Below, one piece after another: positions 1-8,412 of a DNA stretch of 64,000 nucleotides; the first letter of the stretch is position 1, and each line of letters opens with the position of its first letter. Made by a program: the position numbers and the translations under genes. The stretch is from Roseburia faecis (lineage in GTDB: Bacteria > Bacillota > Clostridia > Lachnospirales > Lachnospiraceae), in NCBI RefSeq assembly GCF_001406815.1, contig NZ_CVRR01000009.1, positions 1 to 64,000 of the forward strand. Reading direction: 5' to 3'. Under the pieces are notes generated by a model. It saw only the letters and a program-made list of their open reading frames with translations, was not told where the DNA came from and made no database searches.

Positions 1-1
1 A

Positions 2-40
2 TCTGCAAGGTTACTTGATAAAGTGGCAGGCAATGACTAA
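2..40 (+). CDS. possible C-terminal tail of a gene entering from the left
   Basis: Frame 2 is open from the window edge and reads SARLLDKVAGND followed by TAA at 38-40. It could be the last 12 codons of a gene that begins outside the window. Twelve residues are not enough to name a family, and an open stretch this short can occur by chance. Confidence 0.22.
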   Translation, partial: SARLLDKVAGND

Positions 41-46
41 ATAAAA

Positions 47-100
47 CTTTCCCTTATTTCCCTTACGATTATCTCATAAGGGAAAAATAAGGGAAAATAC
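47..100. repeat. inverted-repeat element, copy A
   Basis: The stretch carries TTTCCCTTA blocks followed about 15 bases later by their complement (TAAGGGAAAAATAAGGGAAA), so it can fold into a hairpin. A second, related copy lies at 7770-7838 and shares the core TTACGA and the CTC/CTG-ATAAGGGAAAAA half. The two copies bracket the first 7.7 kb of the window. The rest of 1-249 shows no gene I can support. Confidence 0.55.
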
Positions 101-249
101 ATATCGTTTCGCTAATGCACAGGCTGGAAAGCCTGTAAAATAGGGAAAGTTAGAAATACAAATTCCGGTATTTTTCCTAAGCTTTCATAGCATAAGGCGG
201 TCTTAGTATATATGCATCTTTCACTCTTTCAAGTAATGCCCTTTACTTC

Positions 250-1509
250 CTATAGTTCCAACGAATCTGCATTCAATAAAAAATCATATACATTCATGAT
301 TAAAATTCCCTGATCATTATAAAAAGGTTTTGGTATATCAGATGTAATTACAATCTTCTTAAATGAATCATTTATTTTCAAAAAAGGGCGAATTTCCTGT
401 GCCATTTTTGCTTCTGTCTCCAGCATATATGCTGACTGGATATAATATTTTTTAGAACCCTTATTACAGATAAAATCGACTTCCAATTGCTTTTTTACCG
501 GTTTTGTATCCTTCCCCTTTTCAACAACAGTCAGATTGCCAACATCCACATGAAAGCCTCTCATTCTTAATTCATTGTAAATGACATTCTCCATAGAATG
601 TGTCACTTCCAGTTGCCTGTAATGAATTCTTGAATTTCTGAGTCCCATATCCATAAAATAGTACTTCAATGGCGTACCGATATAGGATTTTCCCTTAATA
701 TCATACCTGTTCGCCTCTTCAATTAAAAAAGAATCCTCCAAATATTCAATATATTTCGTAATCGTTGTTGCTGTAATCTTCGAATTGTTTACACTTTTAA
801 ATGTCTTCTGAAGTTTGTTAGGATTCGTCAAGGCACCAATTGCGGATGCCAAAACATCAAGCAATGATTCCATTTCTCCAACGTTTCTGATTTTGTTTCG
901 TTTCACAATATCACTGATATATGTTTCCTGAAACAGATTATCCAATAGATTCATTTTTTGCTCATCCGTCTCAGCTAATACCACCAACGGAATACCTCCA
1001 TAAGTAATATATTCGTTCCATCCATCATATTTATTTCCATCATAGCAACTCATAAATTCCGAAAAGCTCAAAGGGTACATATGAACCTCATCCCCTCTAC
1101 CGCCAAATTCAGTAGCTATATCTCTGGATAAAAACTTTGCATTACTTCCCGTTACAAACACATCACAATTCTTCTTATCCACTAAACCATTAAGCACACT
1201 CACGAACTCATCCAGCAACTGCACTTCATCTAAAAGAAAGTAGTATTTTTCATTATCTTGAAGTTGTTCCTTTGCCCAAGGGTAAAAGATTTTCGGATCT
1301 CGGTATTCTATATTATCAAATAAATCAAACGCCATTTCAATGATGTGTTTTTCATCCACTCCATTTTCAAGCAGATGATTTTTAAACAGGGTTCGCAATA
1401 AATATGATTTTCCACATCTTCTTATTCCTGTTACAATTTTAATCAGACCATTTCCTTCACGCTTTATAAGTTGTTCTAAATAGTAATCTCTTTTAATTTC
1501 TTTTACCAT
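250..1509 (-). CDS. DUF4143-type AAA ATPase
   Basis: This is a cytoplasmic P-loop ATPase of the AAA_14 plus DUF4143 architecture. The Walker A motif is GIRRCGKS near residue 30, and Walker B is YYFLLDEVQ near residue 90. The C-terminal part is the restriction-endonuclease-like DUF4143 domain, with the degenerate motif EVDFICNKG...YIQSAY. Substrate and partner are unknown for the family, and proposals range from toxin-like to mobile-element roles. I start it at the ATG at 1509 (MVKEIKRDYY), which has GGGAG eight bases upstream; a TTG five codons earlier is the alternative. Its promoter is flanked by two copies of a palindrome (1525-1631), which suggests autoregulation. A paralogue lies at 8413-9681. 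Confidence 0.88.
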   Translation of the reverse strand: MVKEIKRDYYLEQLIKREGNGLIKIVTGIRRCGKSYLLRTLFKNHLLENGVDEKHIIEMAFDLFDNIEYRDPKIFYPWAKEQLQDNEKYYFLLDEVQLLDEFVSVLNGLVDKKNCDVFVTGSNAKFLSRDIATEFGGRGDEVHMYPLSFSEFMSCYDGNKYDGWNEYITYGGIPLVVLAETDEQKMNLLDNLFQETYISDIVKRNKIRNVGEMESLLDVLASAIGALTNPNKLQKTFKSVNNSKITATTITKYIEYLEDSFLIEEANRYDIKGKSYIGTPLKYYFMDMGLRNSRIHYRQLEVTHSMENVIYNELRMRGFHVDVGNLTVVEKGKDTKPVKKQLEVDFICNKGSKKYYIQSAYMLETEAKMAQEIRPFLKINDSFKKIVITSDIPKPFYNDQGILIMNVYDFLLNADSLEL

Positions 1510-1524
1510 GACATTTTCTCCCAA

Positions 1525-1631
1525 AAGATATTTCGGTTATTGTATCCCTAAATATCTTCTATTATACCCAGCAGCATGATACTATGCAATCTTCTAAAAG
1601 ATATTTCGGTTAATATTCACCAAAATATCTT
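1525..1631 (-). promoter_or_regulatory. promoter of the DUF4143 gene with twin palindromic operators
   Basis: On the minus strand TTGCAT (1589-1584) and TATAAT (1566-1561) are separated by 17 bases, a good sigma-A promoter. Two copies of the palindrome AAGATATTT...AAATATCTT bracket it: 1598-1631 lies just upstream of the -35 and 1525-1558 lies over the expected transcript start. The copies also share CGGTTA after the left arm. The arrangement suits a repressor, possibly the gene product itself; no binding partner is visible. Confidence 0.7.
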
Positions 1632-1728
1632 CATCTTTCAGATTTTCTACTCATTCTATTCAAATTGTTTTTGTTTAAATCGATTTGAACAAAGTGTTTC
1701 CGGATTAAATTTAGCCACAATTTTATAT

Positions 1729-1989
1729 ATGGCGATCAATTTTCTTAAAGAGATGAAAACAATATTTGCAGAATACAATCCCCAACGCAATAGCATTGAT
1801 GTTTATACCAGTGCAGGCTATATGCTCCGCATTGACTGTTGGGAAGCTGAAAAAAATTTGAAAACCACACCCTGTTCAGACTGAGCATTAAATGCTCTTG
1901 CTATTGATGAGCCACTTGAATATGCAAGGCTGTATCTTGATGGGACGGTGCAGATGTGGGTAGATGCAGAAGATTCTTTTTATCTGTGA
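1729..1989 (+). pseudogene. DUF6061-like small protein interrupted by an in-frame stop
   Basis: The reading frame begins at ATG 1729 and encodes AEYNPQRNSIDVYTSAGYML, then meets TGA at 1882-1884. The same frame continues without interruption as ALNALAIDEPLEYARLYLDG to a second stop at 1987-1989. The two halves together (86 codons) resemble small Clostridial DUF6061-type proteins of unknown function; this assignment is from memory. A single base change such as CGA to TGA would explain the break. A terminator-like hairpin follows at 1998. Confidence 0.55.
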
Positions 1990-1997
1990 TGATTAAG

Positions 1998-2037
1998 CTG
2001 TCACTCCCAGTATCTCAGAAAGTGACAGTTCCTTTAT
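1998..2037 (+). terminator. Rho-independent terminator-like hairpin
   Basis: CTGTCACT (1998-2005) pairs with AGTGACAG (2021-2028), followed by TTCCTTTAT. It sits eight bases after the second stop of the broken small gene, as expected for its terminator. Confidence 0.55.
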
Positions 2038-2095
2038 CTATCCAAATATAATTTGGTTTTCGAGCTTCTCTATGGAAAAATCAAAAGAGCTAATA

Positions 2096-2293
2096 CTATA
2101 ATTTTTTCCCGCAATTTGGACAATGCTTTACATTTAATGGTCTCCATGGAATCATGACACCGCATTCTGGGCATCTGTAAAATATAACTCTTACTAAAAA
2201 TCCAATAATAATAATAATTACAATTCCCAAAATTGTACCAACATTAATTTCAGATTGAAAACATATTACTTGATGTCGGAGTTGCATACACAC
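2096..2293 (-). CDS. small membrane protein with a zinc ribbon
   Basis: This is a short protein (at most 65 residues) with one strongly hydrophobic segment (GTILGIVIIIIIGFLVRVIF) followed by a CPEC...CPNC zinc ribbon and the end GKKL. Such single-span zinc-ribbon proteins are common hypothetical proteins in Clostridia; the ribbon should lie on one membrane face. The start is uncertain: the upstream ATGs (2293, 2287) give an unusual charged leader, and the true start may be further in, nearer the hydrophobic segment. No functional partner is evident. Confidence 0.5.
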   Translation of the reverse strand: MCMQLRHQVICFQSEINVGTILGIVIIIIIGFLVRVIFYRCPECGVMIPWRPLNVKHCPNCGKKL

Positions 2294-2416
2294 GCATTAT
2301 ATCATATTTTTTTCCGCCTGTTGAATAAGTGCTATACACCGTTTCAAAAGTTGCACCACTACGGGAGATTTGTGTATTTTCTTCTCCTGTTAAAATATTT
2401 AGTTCATCCAAGCTTA

Positions 2417-4861
2417 TCATCCCTGATACCTTATTCTTTCAACCAGCGTTTCCTTTTTCAGATTACTGCTTAAAACGCAGGAAAGTACAATCTGTAACAG
2501 ACCGACCAAAAAAATCATAATAAAAATTGGTACGATTGGAACATGATAGATATTCATTCCAAATATTCCATTATGTTTTGCATAGGAAAAAAGTGCATAG
2601 CCGAGCGGCAGACCAATGATCAAAGCTACGCATATGGTACCAACCGTAAAAATCAGTCCCTGTAACTGCAGGCATAAATTTAATTGTTTATTTGTCATAC
2701 CCACAGCCTGTAATACACCATATTCCTGCTTTTTTGTCGTAATATTCATGATCATGGTGTTTGCCATATTCATAAAACCGATGAGTCCTACAACCGCTAT
2801 AAACAGATAACAGCCGAGCTTCATCATGCGGGCTGCGACTTCTGCATTTTGTAACTGCGCATGATAGGTATCCATTTTTATATGTGAAGATTTAGAAATC
2901 AAAGTATTCAGACTTTGTTCCACAGATGCCACATCTTTTTTATCACAGTCCACCCACAGATAGCCATAGGCTGTTCCCCTCGGATTCATGGAACGGTATA
3001 CACCTTCCGGAATGACAAGATAAGTGCCCGCACTTACAAAGGATCCCGCAATCTTTCCCTGATAGGTATAGGTTCCACTTCCATTCTCAAAGTCAAATGC
3101 AATGGATTCACCCGGAGCATATCCATCTTCTTCCATCCACATCAACCAACCAAAGAAAATTTCACCATTCTTTACCGCCTGATCATAGTCCATAGAGCCA
3201 ATATCCCCGTCCTGGCGCATAAAATCAAAATCATTTTTACTCACAATAGCAGCCGGAAATCTTGTTCCGTTCAGATTTACAGAGACAATCTCTCTCGTCA
3301 TGACATCTGTCACGCCCGGAATGCTTTTGATTTCTTCAATCAGCGAATCATTCAATGGATCATCCGTCAGAATCGTATCCAGATTATTCTCCGGATATCT
3401 TTCATCGTACTCAGCAGAATAGTCAAGCTGCAGTTCAAATTGTCCATGATTAACGGAAAAACGTGCTTCATGCTCCGTATCAATATTTCCTACATAATTA
3501 GAGATAATCACAAACAATGCGCAGGAAAGCCCCAGTGTGAGGATGGTACCAATGGTTCTTTTTGGATTACCCGTTATATTTGCCATTGCCATAGAAAACA
3601 CGGTGACATTTTTTCTGCCATTTCGTTTTCCTTTTTTGTGTGTTTCTGCATTTTCTAAATACCGTGTTGCTTCGATAGGTGAAATCCGTGAAACAATTTT
3701 CATTGGTTTGCGCAGTGCCAAAGCAACGGTAAGAAATGACACGAAAATACAGAGAAGTATAACAGGCAGGGAAAACAGTGGCACCTGCTGATTTTGGACT
3801 CCCATAGAGCCCATTCCGGTTGATACAAGGTTTCCCTGTTCTACCAGCCAGTTAAAACCGCATTTTGCAATCAGAAAACCAAGAAGCAATCCAACCGGTA
3901 TTGAAAAAATTGTCAAAAAAATGCCCTCTCTGAAGATCAGTTGTTTCATCTGCTTTTTTGTCGCTCCCAGAGCCTTGATTTTTCCATACTCCTGTATCTT
4001 GTTGACAATACCGACCTGAAAAATATTATAAATAACCACAACAGAGAAAAGTACAATTGCAAGAATCAGAATTCCACATACCGCAATCGTTTCATAACTC
4101 GGCTGCAAGACCCATTGCAGATAGAGATCATTGACTATAACGTTTTTTTCTTCGATCCCACAAGCTGCTGCAATCTGCTTTATAACCGGTTCAATATTAT
4201 TCATAGATACATTTGCAGAATCATTTAAAGTAAAATAAATATTATACTGTCTGTCATTCTCTGCGACGTGCTCATCATAAAACTCCTGTGACCCGAAAGC
4301 AACATAAGATGCCTCGATGGTATACTCATCCCGGTCATATAGGATTCCGCTGACAACAAACTCTTCCGGCTTATATTCTGACCGCATCCCTGCACGGTAA
4401 TCCAGTGTAACCGTATCTCCGACCTTTACATCATCATATCCCATTGCACGAAAAAAAGCTCTTCCGGCGGCAATTTCCTGCATTTTTTCCGGATACTTTC
4501 CTTCCTTTAACTCATATTCCTTATTATAGGGAAGCATTTTTCTTGCAGTCTCATCCATGCAGACAAACCCGCCGTTTTCATTGCCTTTTATGATGCCTTC
4601 TGTACACATAATTCCTATTGCATCTATTTCTGCACGGCGGCTTACTTCCTTTAACTGCGAGGCATCTGCTGCGACAAACAAACCATAATTGCTTCCATAT
4701 GAGCCTGCCGCCTGACTTTTCTGTAAACGGATCATTCCATTTCCCACAGTACTGATAATCACAAGCAGCATCGTGGTCAAACATATGGACATCATAATCA
4801 GTATACTTCTTGTCTTGTTCTTTTTGTCATTGCTATATGCAATCCTGCTTATTGTCTTCAT
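2417..4861 (-). CDS. FtsX/MacB-type ABC transporter permease
   Basis: This is an 814-residue membrane permease that works with the ATPase encoded just upstream. An N-terminal membrane anchor (about 20-45) is followed by an extracellular domain, then FtsX-type blocks of three to four helices near residues 255-390 and 680-800. The blocks contain EYGKIKALGATKKQMKQL and EYGVLQAVGMTNKQL, the family's paired cytoplasmic motif. Large extracellular segments sit before each block. The ATG overlaps the ATPase stop (ATGA), indicating translational coupling. With the two-component genes upstream, it probably exports or removes a membrane-active compound such as an antimicrobial peptide. The substrate is inference. 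Confidence 0.93.
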   Translation of the reverse strand: MKTISRIAYSNDKKNKTRSILIMMSICLTTMLLVIISTVGNGMIRLQKSQAAGSYGSNYGLFVAADASQLKEVSRRAEIDAIGIMCTEGIIKGNENGGFVCMDETARKMLPYNKEYELKEGKYPEKMQEIAAGRAFFRAMGYDDVKVGDTVTLDYRAGMRSEYKPEEFVVSGILYDRDEYTIEASYVAFGSQEFYDEHVAENDRQYNIYFTLNDSANVSMNNIEPVIKQIAAACGIEEKNVIVNDLYLQWVLQPSYETIAVCGILILAIVLFSVVVIYNIFQVGIVNKIQEYGKIKALGATKKQMKQLIFREGIFLTIFSIPVGLLLGFLIAKCGFNWLVEQGNLVSTGMGSMGVQNQQVPLFSLPVILLCIFVSFLTVALALRKPMKIVSRISPIEATRYLENAETHKKGKRNGRKNVTVFSMAMANITGNPKRTIGTILTLGLSCALFVIISNYVGNIDTEHEARFSVNHGQFELQLDYSAEYDERYPENNLDTILTDDPLNDSLIEEIKSIPGVTDVMTREIVSVNLNGTRFPAAIVSKNDFDFMRQDGDIGSMDYDQAVKNGEIFFGWLMWMEEDGYAPGESIAFDFENGSGTYTYQGKIAGSFVSAGTYLVIPEGVYRSMNPRGTAYGYLWVDCDKKDVASVEQSLNTLISKSSHIKMDTYHAQLQNAEVAARMMKLGCYLFIAVVGLIGFMNMANTMIMNITTKKQEYGVLQAVGMTNKQLNLCLQLQGLIFTVGTICVALIIGLPLGYALFSYAKHNGIFGMNIYHVPIVPIFIMIFLVGLLQIVLSCVLSSNLKKETLVERIRYQG

Positions 4862-5532
4862 CTAAAATCCACCACCTGTCCATCCTCAATCACCAGAATA
4901 CGATCAGCGACCTGTGCAATTTCGTCATCATGGGTAATCATTACAATTGTCTGTCCATATTTTTTTGCTGTCATCTTAAGCAGGGCGATTACCTCATCAC
5001 TGGTCTTGGAATCAAGATTTCCTGTCGGCTCATCTGCAAATATAATTTCCGGACGATTCACCAGTGCTCTTGCAATTGCTACTCTCTGCTGCTGTCCTCC
5101 GGATAACTGATTTGGCAGATTATAAATCCGGTTTTCAATCCCCAGAGTTGCAATGATATCATTTACATACGCTTCATCCACTTTTCTTCCATCCAGCCCC
5201 AGTGGCAGTACAATATTTTCCCAGACATTAACAGATGAAACCAGATTAAATGCCTGAAAAACAAATCCGATTTTTCTTCTGCGGAAAACAGCAAGGGCAT
5301 CTTCCTTCATCCTGTATAAATCTTTCCCGGCTAAAGTAACACTGCCTTTTGTAGGGGTGTCAAGCCCTCCAAGCATATGAAGTAATGTACTTTTACCAGA
5401 ACCTGACTTTCCGACAATTGCGACAAATTCTCCCTGCTCAATCTGAATATCCACCTGATTAACCGCTTTGACCTGATTCTCACCTGCGCCATAAAACTTA
5501 CAAAGCTGCTTGGTTTCTAATATCACACTCAT
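4858..5532 (-). CDS. ABC transporter ATP-binding protein (MacB/LolD/BceA class)
   Basis: This 224-residue nucleotide-binding subunit energises the permease that follows. Walker A is GKSGSGKST (about 40-48), the Q-loop is in FVFQAFNLV, the signature is LSGGQQQRVAIARAL, Walker B is EIIFADEPTGNLD, and the switch histidine is in MITHDD. Its length and motifs are typical of the small exporters that pair with FtsX-type permeases. SD AGGAGG precedes ATG 5532. A dyad matching the BceR-type response-regulator site lies upstream at 5627-5656. Confidence 0.95.
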   Translation of the reverse strand: MSVILETKQLCKFYGAGENQVKAVNQVDIQIEQGEFVAIVGKSGSGKSTLLHMLGGLDTPTKGSVTLAGKDLYRMKEDALAVFRRRKIGFVFQAFNLVSSVNVWENIVLPLGLDGRKVDEAYVNDIIATLGIENRIYNLPNQLSGGQQQRVAIARALVNRPEIIFADEPTGNLDSKTSDEVIALLKMTAKKYGQTIVMITHDDEIAQVADRILVIEDGQVVDFR

Positions 5533-5584
5533 GTGTTGCCTCCTTTTTCATTCTGTAAAGTGTACCTTTTCAACCTACATCCAA

Positions 5585-5656
5585 ATTGTATCAGGATAAT
5601 CTTTCATTTCACTTTCAAAAAACGAGCAGAAGTCTTACAGAATTGTAAGATTTCTG
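5585..5656 (-). promoter_or_regulatory. candidate response-regulator operator and promoter for the ABC genes
   Basis: A 13-bp inverted repeat with one mismatch (5627-5639 and 5644-5656) contains TTACA-GAAT-TGTAA, which fits the TNACA-N4-TGTAA pattern known for BceR-type regulators. A TACAAT -10 element follows at 5590-5585, placing the dyad about 60 bases upstream of the start, an activator position. The dyad is also followed by CTCGTTTTTT on the minus strand, so it could instead, or additionally, terminate the histidine-kinase transcript. Confidence 0.55.
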
Positions 5657-5668
5657 CCCACTTAAAAT

Positions 5669-6913
5669 TTAACCAACATATGGTAATTGAATCACAAACG
5701 TGCTTCCTTTTTTCTTTTTGCCGAAGGTTACCATGATTGTACCTCCGTGTTTTTCGATAATTTCTCTCGATAGAAAAAGTCCGATTCCTGTACCACTCTT
5801 TTCCATGACCTTCCTGGAACTTCCTCTGTAAAATCGTTGAAAAATTTTGTGATACTCATTCTGCGGAATACCAATTCCCTGATCCTCAATTTCCATTCTT
5901 ACAAGATCGTTTCTTTTTTGTAACCGGATAAATATTTTTGAACCATCCGGGCTGTACTTGATTGCATTATCCAGAACGTTGATCACAGCTTCACCAAGCC
6001 ATCTTTTATCCTGCATAACCATGCATGTTTCCAGCTCTTTTGCATAGTCAAAAACGAATTCCATTTCTTTCTCATCCGCTTTTGGATAAGTACAGTTCAC
6101 AGCAGATATGACAGTATCCATAAGCGGAAGTTTTTTCTTATTAATCTGAATCAGTCCAGTTTCCATCTTGGATATTTCAAGAAGCGACTGCAATAATGTC
6201 TCCAGTCCATCCAGAGCACTCCGACAACGGATACGAAACTCCTCCTGTTCTGTGGCACTTAAGTCATTCTGCATCAGCACACTAAAACATGTATCCAAAG
6301 CTGCAACCGGTGTCTTTAACTGGTGAGAGATATCAGAAACCATTTCTTTCGTGCTCTCTTTTTCTTCCCGTGCTTCTTCCTTTAGCAACTGAATATGATG
6401 TCCGATTGCTTCAAGCTGGTCATTCAATTTTTCCAGTTCTGCATGATTTTCCGTTTTCAGTAAATCATCAAATTTATTTTCACGGAATCTGATCAGAATT
6501 TCTTCCAACTGGTCTAAAATTTTCTGATGACACGCATCTTCTTTTTTCTTCCAATAAAGTAAAAAAGTCAAAAGAAGCACGCATATCACAGTGCTTACAG
6601 CACCAGTCACCATAACCTGATGCCGGAATTGCATATAAAATGCATTCCCTTTATTTCCCCAGTATCCATATTGCTCCAATAATTGCCTTCCCTGTTCGTT
6701 GGTTTCAATATCCTTATCCTTAAGCAATTCCGAAACAGCATCCAGCCCGGAAAATTCTTCCTTTGCAGCAATCTCTGTCATAAGATTCATTTTATATTTA
6801 TAATCTTCATAAAACACATATGTGGTAAAGCAATTTAATATTGCAAACAATACTATGACAGGCAAAACCAAGGAGATCGCTACTGTGATCTTCTTGCGAT
6901 ATCTTTTTGTCAC
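5669..6913 (-). CDS. membrane sensor histidine kinase
   Basis: This is the sensor partner of the response regulator just upstream. It has a transmembrane helix near residues 8-30, an extracytoplasmic segment of about 70 residues, a second helix near 100-122, then HisKA with ISHQLKTPVAAL (phospho-accepting His) and a HATPase domain (NVLDNAIKYS, DQGIGIP, GTGIGLFLS). I choose GTG 6913: it overlaps the regulator stop as GTGA and has AGGAGG seven bases upstream; the ATG at 6934 lies inside the regulator and lacks this. Unlike BceS-type kinases it keeps a real extracellular domain. It probably activates the ABC genes downstream. Confidence 0.9.
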   Translation of the reverse strand: MTKRYRKKITVAISLVLPVIVLFAILNCFTTYVFYEDYKYKMNLMTEIAAKEEFSGLDAVSELLKDKDIETNEQGRQLLEQYGYWGNKGNAFYMQFRHQVMVTGAVSTVICVLLLTFLLYWKKKEDACHQKILDQLEEILIRFRENKFDDLLKTENHAELEKLNDQLEAIGHHIQLLKEEAREEKESTKEMVSDISHQLKTPVAALDTCFSVLMQNDLSATEQEEFRIRCRSALDGLETLLQSLLEISKMETGLIQINKKKLPLMDTVISAVNCTYPKADEKEMEFVFDYAKELETCMVMQDKRWLGEAVINVLDNAIKYSPDGSKIFIRLQKRNDLVRMEIEDQGIGIPQNEYHKIFQRFYRGSSRKVMEKSGTGIGLFLSREIIEKHGGTIMVTFGKKKKGSTFVIQLPYVG

Positions 6914-7599
6914 TGCCTTACCTCCTGATTCCATATATACCCAAGACCTCTGATATTCTTTATATAGACCGGTGCAGCCGGATTGTCTTCAATTTTCTCA
7001 CGGAGTCTTCTGATATTGACAGCGATTGTATTTTCATCCACAAAATCCCCTTCCAGATCAAACACATTTTCCAATATTTGTGTTTTTGAAAGAATCTTTT
7101 TCGGATTCTGCAGAAAAAAAGTCAGCATTTTCAACTCCGTTTTTGTCAGACTGATTTCACGACTCTTTATCAGGACTTTCATTTCTCCTGCGATAAATAC
7201 GATATCTCCCGAAATCATCTTTCCGGCTTCCGTTTTCTCCTGTCTGCGGCGGAAATGTGCTTCTATTTTCAAAAGAAGTACCGAAAGACTAAACGGCTTT
7301 GTAATATAATCATCTGCACCTGCTTCATATCCCATAACCTGATCCATCTCCTGATCTAGTGCTGTAAGACAAATAATGTATGTATTATAATTGCATCTCA
7401 TCCACCTTACAAATTCCAGTCCATTCCCATCCGGAAGATTCACATCACAAATGGTAACATCCACATTATTATCACTTGCAATTCTTTTCGCTTTTTTCAC
7501 TGATTCTGCTGAAAAAACCTCATATCCGGATTTTTTCAGTGAAAATGTAATTCCACGATTTAAATTTTCATCATCTTCAACCACGAGTATATCTGGCAT
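6910..7599 (-). CDS. OmpR-family response regulator
   Basis: This is a DNA-binding response regulator of 229 residues. The receiver domain has the acidic pair VVEDDEN, the phosphorylated Asp in VTICDVNLPDG (about residue 52), the switch Thr in CLTAL and Lys in YITKPFS. A winged-helix Trans_reg_C domain follows (SREISLTKTELKML...VAVNIRRLREKI-like, ending IRGLGYIW). It is translated ahead of its kinase with a 4-bp overlap. Its likely target is the dyad at 5627-5656 in front of the ABC exporter genes. Confidence 0.94.
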   Translation of the reverse strand: MPDILVVEDDENLNRGITFSLKKSGYEVFSAESVKKAKRIASDNNVDVTICDVNLPDGNGLEFVRWMRCNYNTYIICLTALDQEMDQVMGYEAGADDYITKPFSLSVLLLKIEAHFRRRQEKTEAGKMISGDIVFIAGEMKVLIKSREISLTKTELKMLTFFLQNPKKILSKTQILENVFDLEGDFVDENTIAVNIRRLREKIEDNPAAPVYIKNIRGLGYIWNQEVRQ

Positions 7600-7769
7600 A
7601 GCATATGCACCTCTCTTCTAACATCTCATAAATTGTGATTCTGTCATCCCTACAAACAAGAATTGAGATTTCACCTGTTTTAAGAAATTTAATAACTGTT
7701 ATATTTTGTTATTAAATTCTCCGCAATCCCTTGAAAACACTGGATTTATCGCAGGTGAGTTTTTTCTTA

Positions 7770-7838
7770 GACTTTCCCTTATGTTATATCTTCCCATATG
7801 GATTTACGAACTCTGATAAGGGAAAAACAAGGGAAAGA
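7770..7838. repeat. inverted-repeat element, copy B
   Basis: ACTTTCCCTTAT is followed about 40 bases on by GATAAGGGAAAAACAAGGGAAAG. The element shares sequence with copy A at 47-100. The surrounding gap 7600-7990 holds no gene I can support; apart from this repeat and the inverted repeat at 7907-7971 it is AT-rich. Confidence 0.55.
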
Positions 7839-7906
7839 AAATTCTCTAAACAGTATAACACAAAATGAAAACGACATGGTGAACTGATTGAAATGCTTCT
7901 ACTCAT

Positions 7907-7971
7907 ATCTCCATTTACATTTTATTATTTCTACAATTTAGAAATTCGCACTATTATTTGTAAATGGAGAT
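7907..7971. repeat. 65-bp nested inverted repeat
   Basis: ATCTCCATTTACA (7907-7919) is matched exactly by TGTAAATGGAGAT (7959-7971). Inside lies a smaller dyad, ATTTCTA-CAATT-TAGAAAT. The whole could form a long hairpin or cruciform with no coding potential. It may be a small palindromic mobile element or a terminator for the small gene at 7991-8233 on the minus strand. Confidence 0.5.
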
Positions 7972-7990
7972 TGATTCATCTAAAATTATT

Positions 7991-8233
7991 TTATTGTCGA
8001 CTGTATTTTACTGCTTTCACGACTGTTTCAATGCCATTAATTGTTAATGCCAAAATGATGATTGAGAGAAATACCTTATTAAAATGTATAAAAACATGTG
8101 AAATAACTTCTGCATCCGTTCCAAATAACTGCTCAATACCATCAAAAAATCCACTATTCATAATCCTATCATTTAACAGCCAAATGCTTGTTAATGCTCC
8201 ATCAATAATATTGGTGATAATGGTAACAAGCAT
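7991..8233 (-). CDS. small predicted membrane protein, family unknown
   Basis: This is an 80-residue protein with a hydrophobic N-terminus (LVTIITNIIDGALTSIWLL) and a second hydrophobic stretch near the C-terminus (FLSIIILALTINGIETVV), so probably two membrane segments. The ATG at 8233 overlaps the stop of a 21-codon minus-strand ORF (8298-8233, MRIYGYYNREPIG...) as TGATG, which suggests translational coupling and argues that the gene is real. I do not recognise the family; a fragment of a mobile-element operon is possible given the neighbouring repeats. Confidence 0.4.
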   Translation of the reverse strand: MLVTIITNIIDGALTSIWLLNDRIMNSGFFDGIEQLFGTDAEVISHVFIHFNKVFLSIIILALTINGIETVVKAVKYSRQ

Positions 8234-8350
8234 CACCCTTCTTCCGGATTATCTGACAAGCCAATCGGCTCCCTGTTATAATACCCATAAATACGCATAT
8301 ACTATCTATATCTCTATACGCATTGAATAAGACAACTTGTTTATAATAAT

Positions 8351-8382
8351 GTCTTGTGTACAAGACAATATTGATATATAAT
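8351..8382 (+). promoter_or_regulatory. promoter with embedded palindrome ahead of the second DUF4143 gene
   Basis: TTGTGT (8354-8359) and TATAAT (8377-8382) are separated by exactly 17 bases. The -35 lies inside the dyad GTCTTGT-GT-ACAAGAC (8351-8366), so a protein bound to the dyad would block RNA polymerase. Confidence 0.65.
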
Positions 8383-8412
8383 TATCTCATATAGAAAGAG
8401 GTGACATATATT

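Noticed and set aside
2915-3658. A 247-codon plus-strand ORF
   Set aside because: It is opposite the ABC permease gene, whose motifs are clear; the plus-strand product is rich in Ile, His and Arg without any domain.
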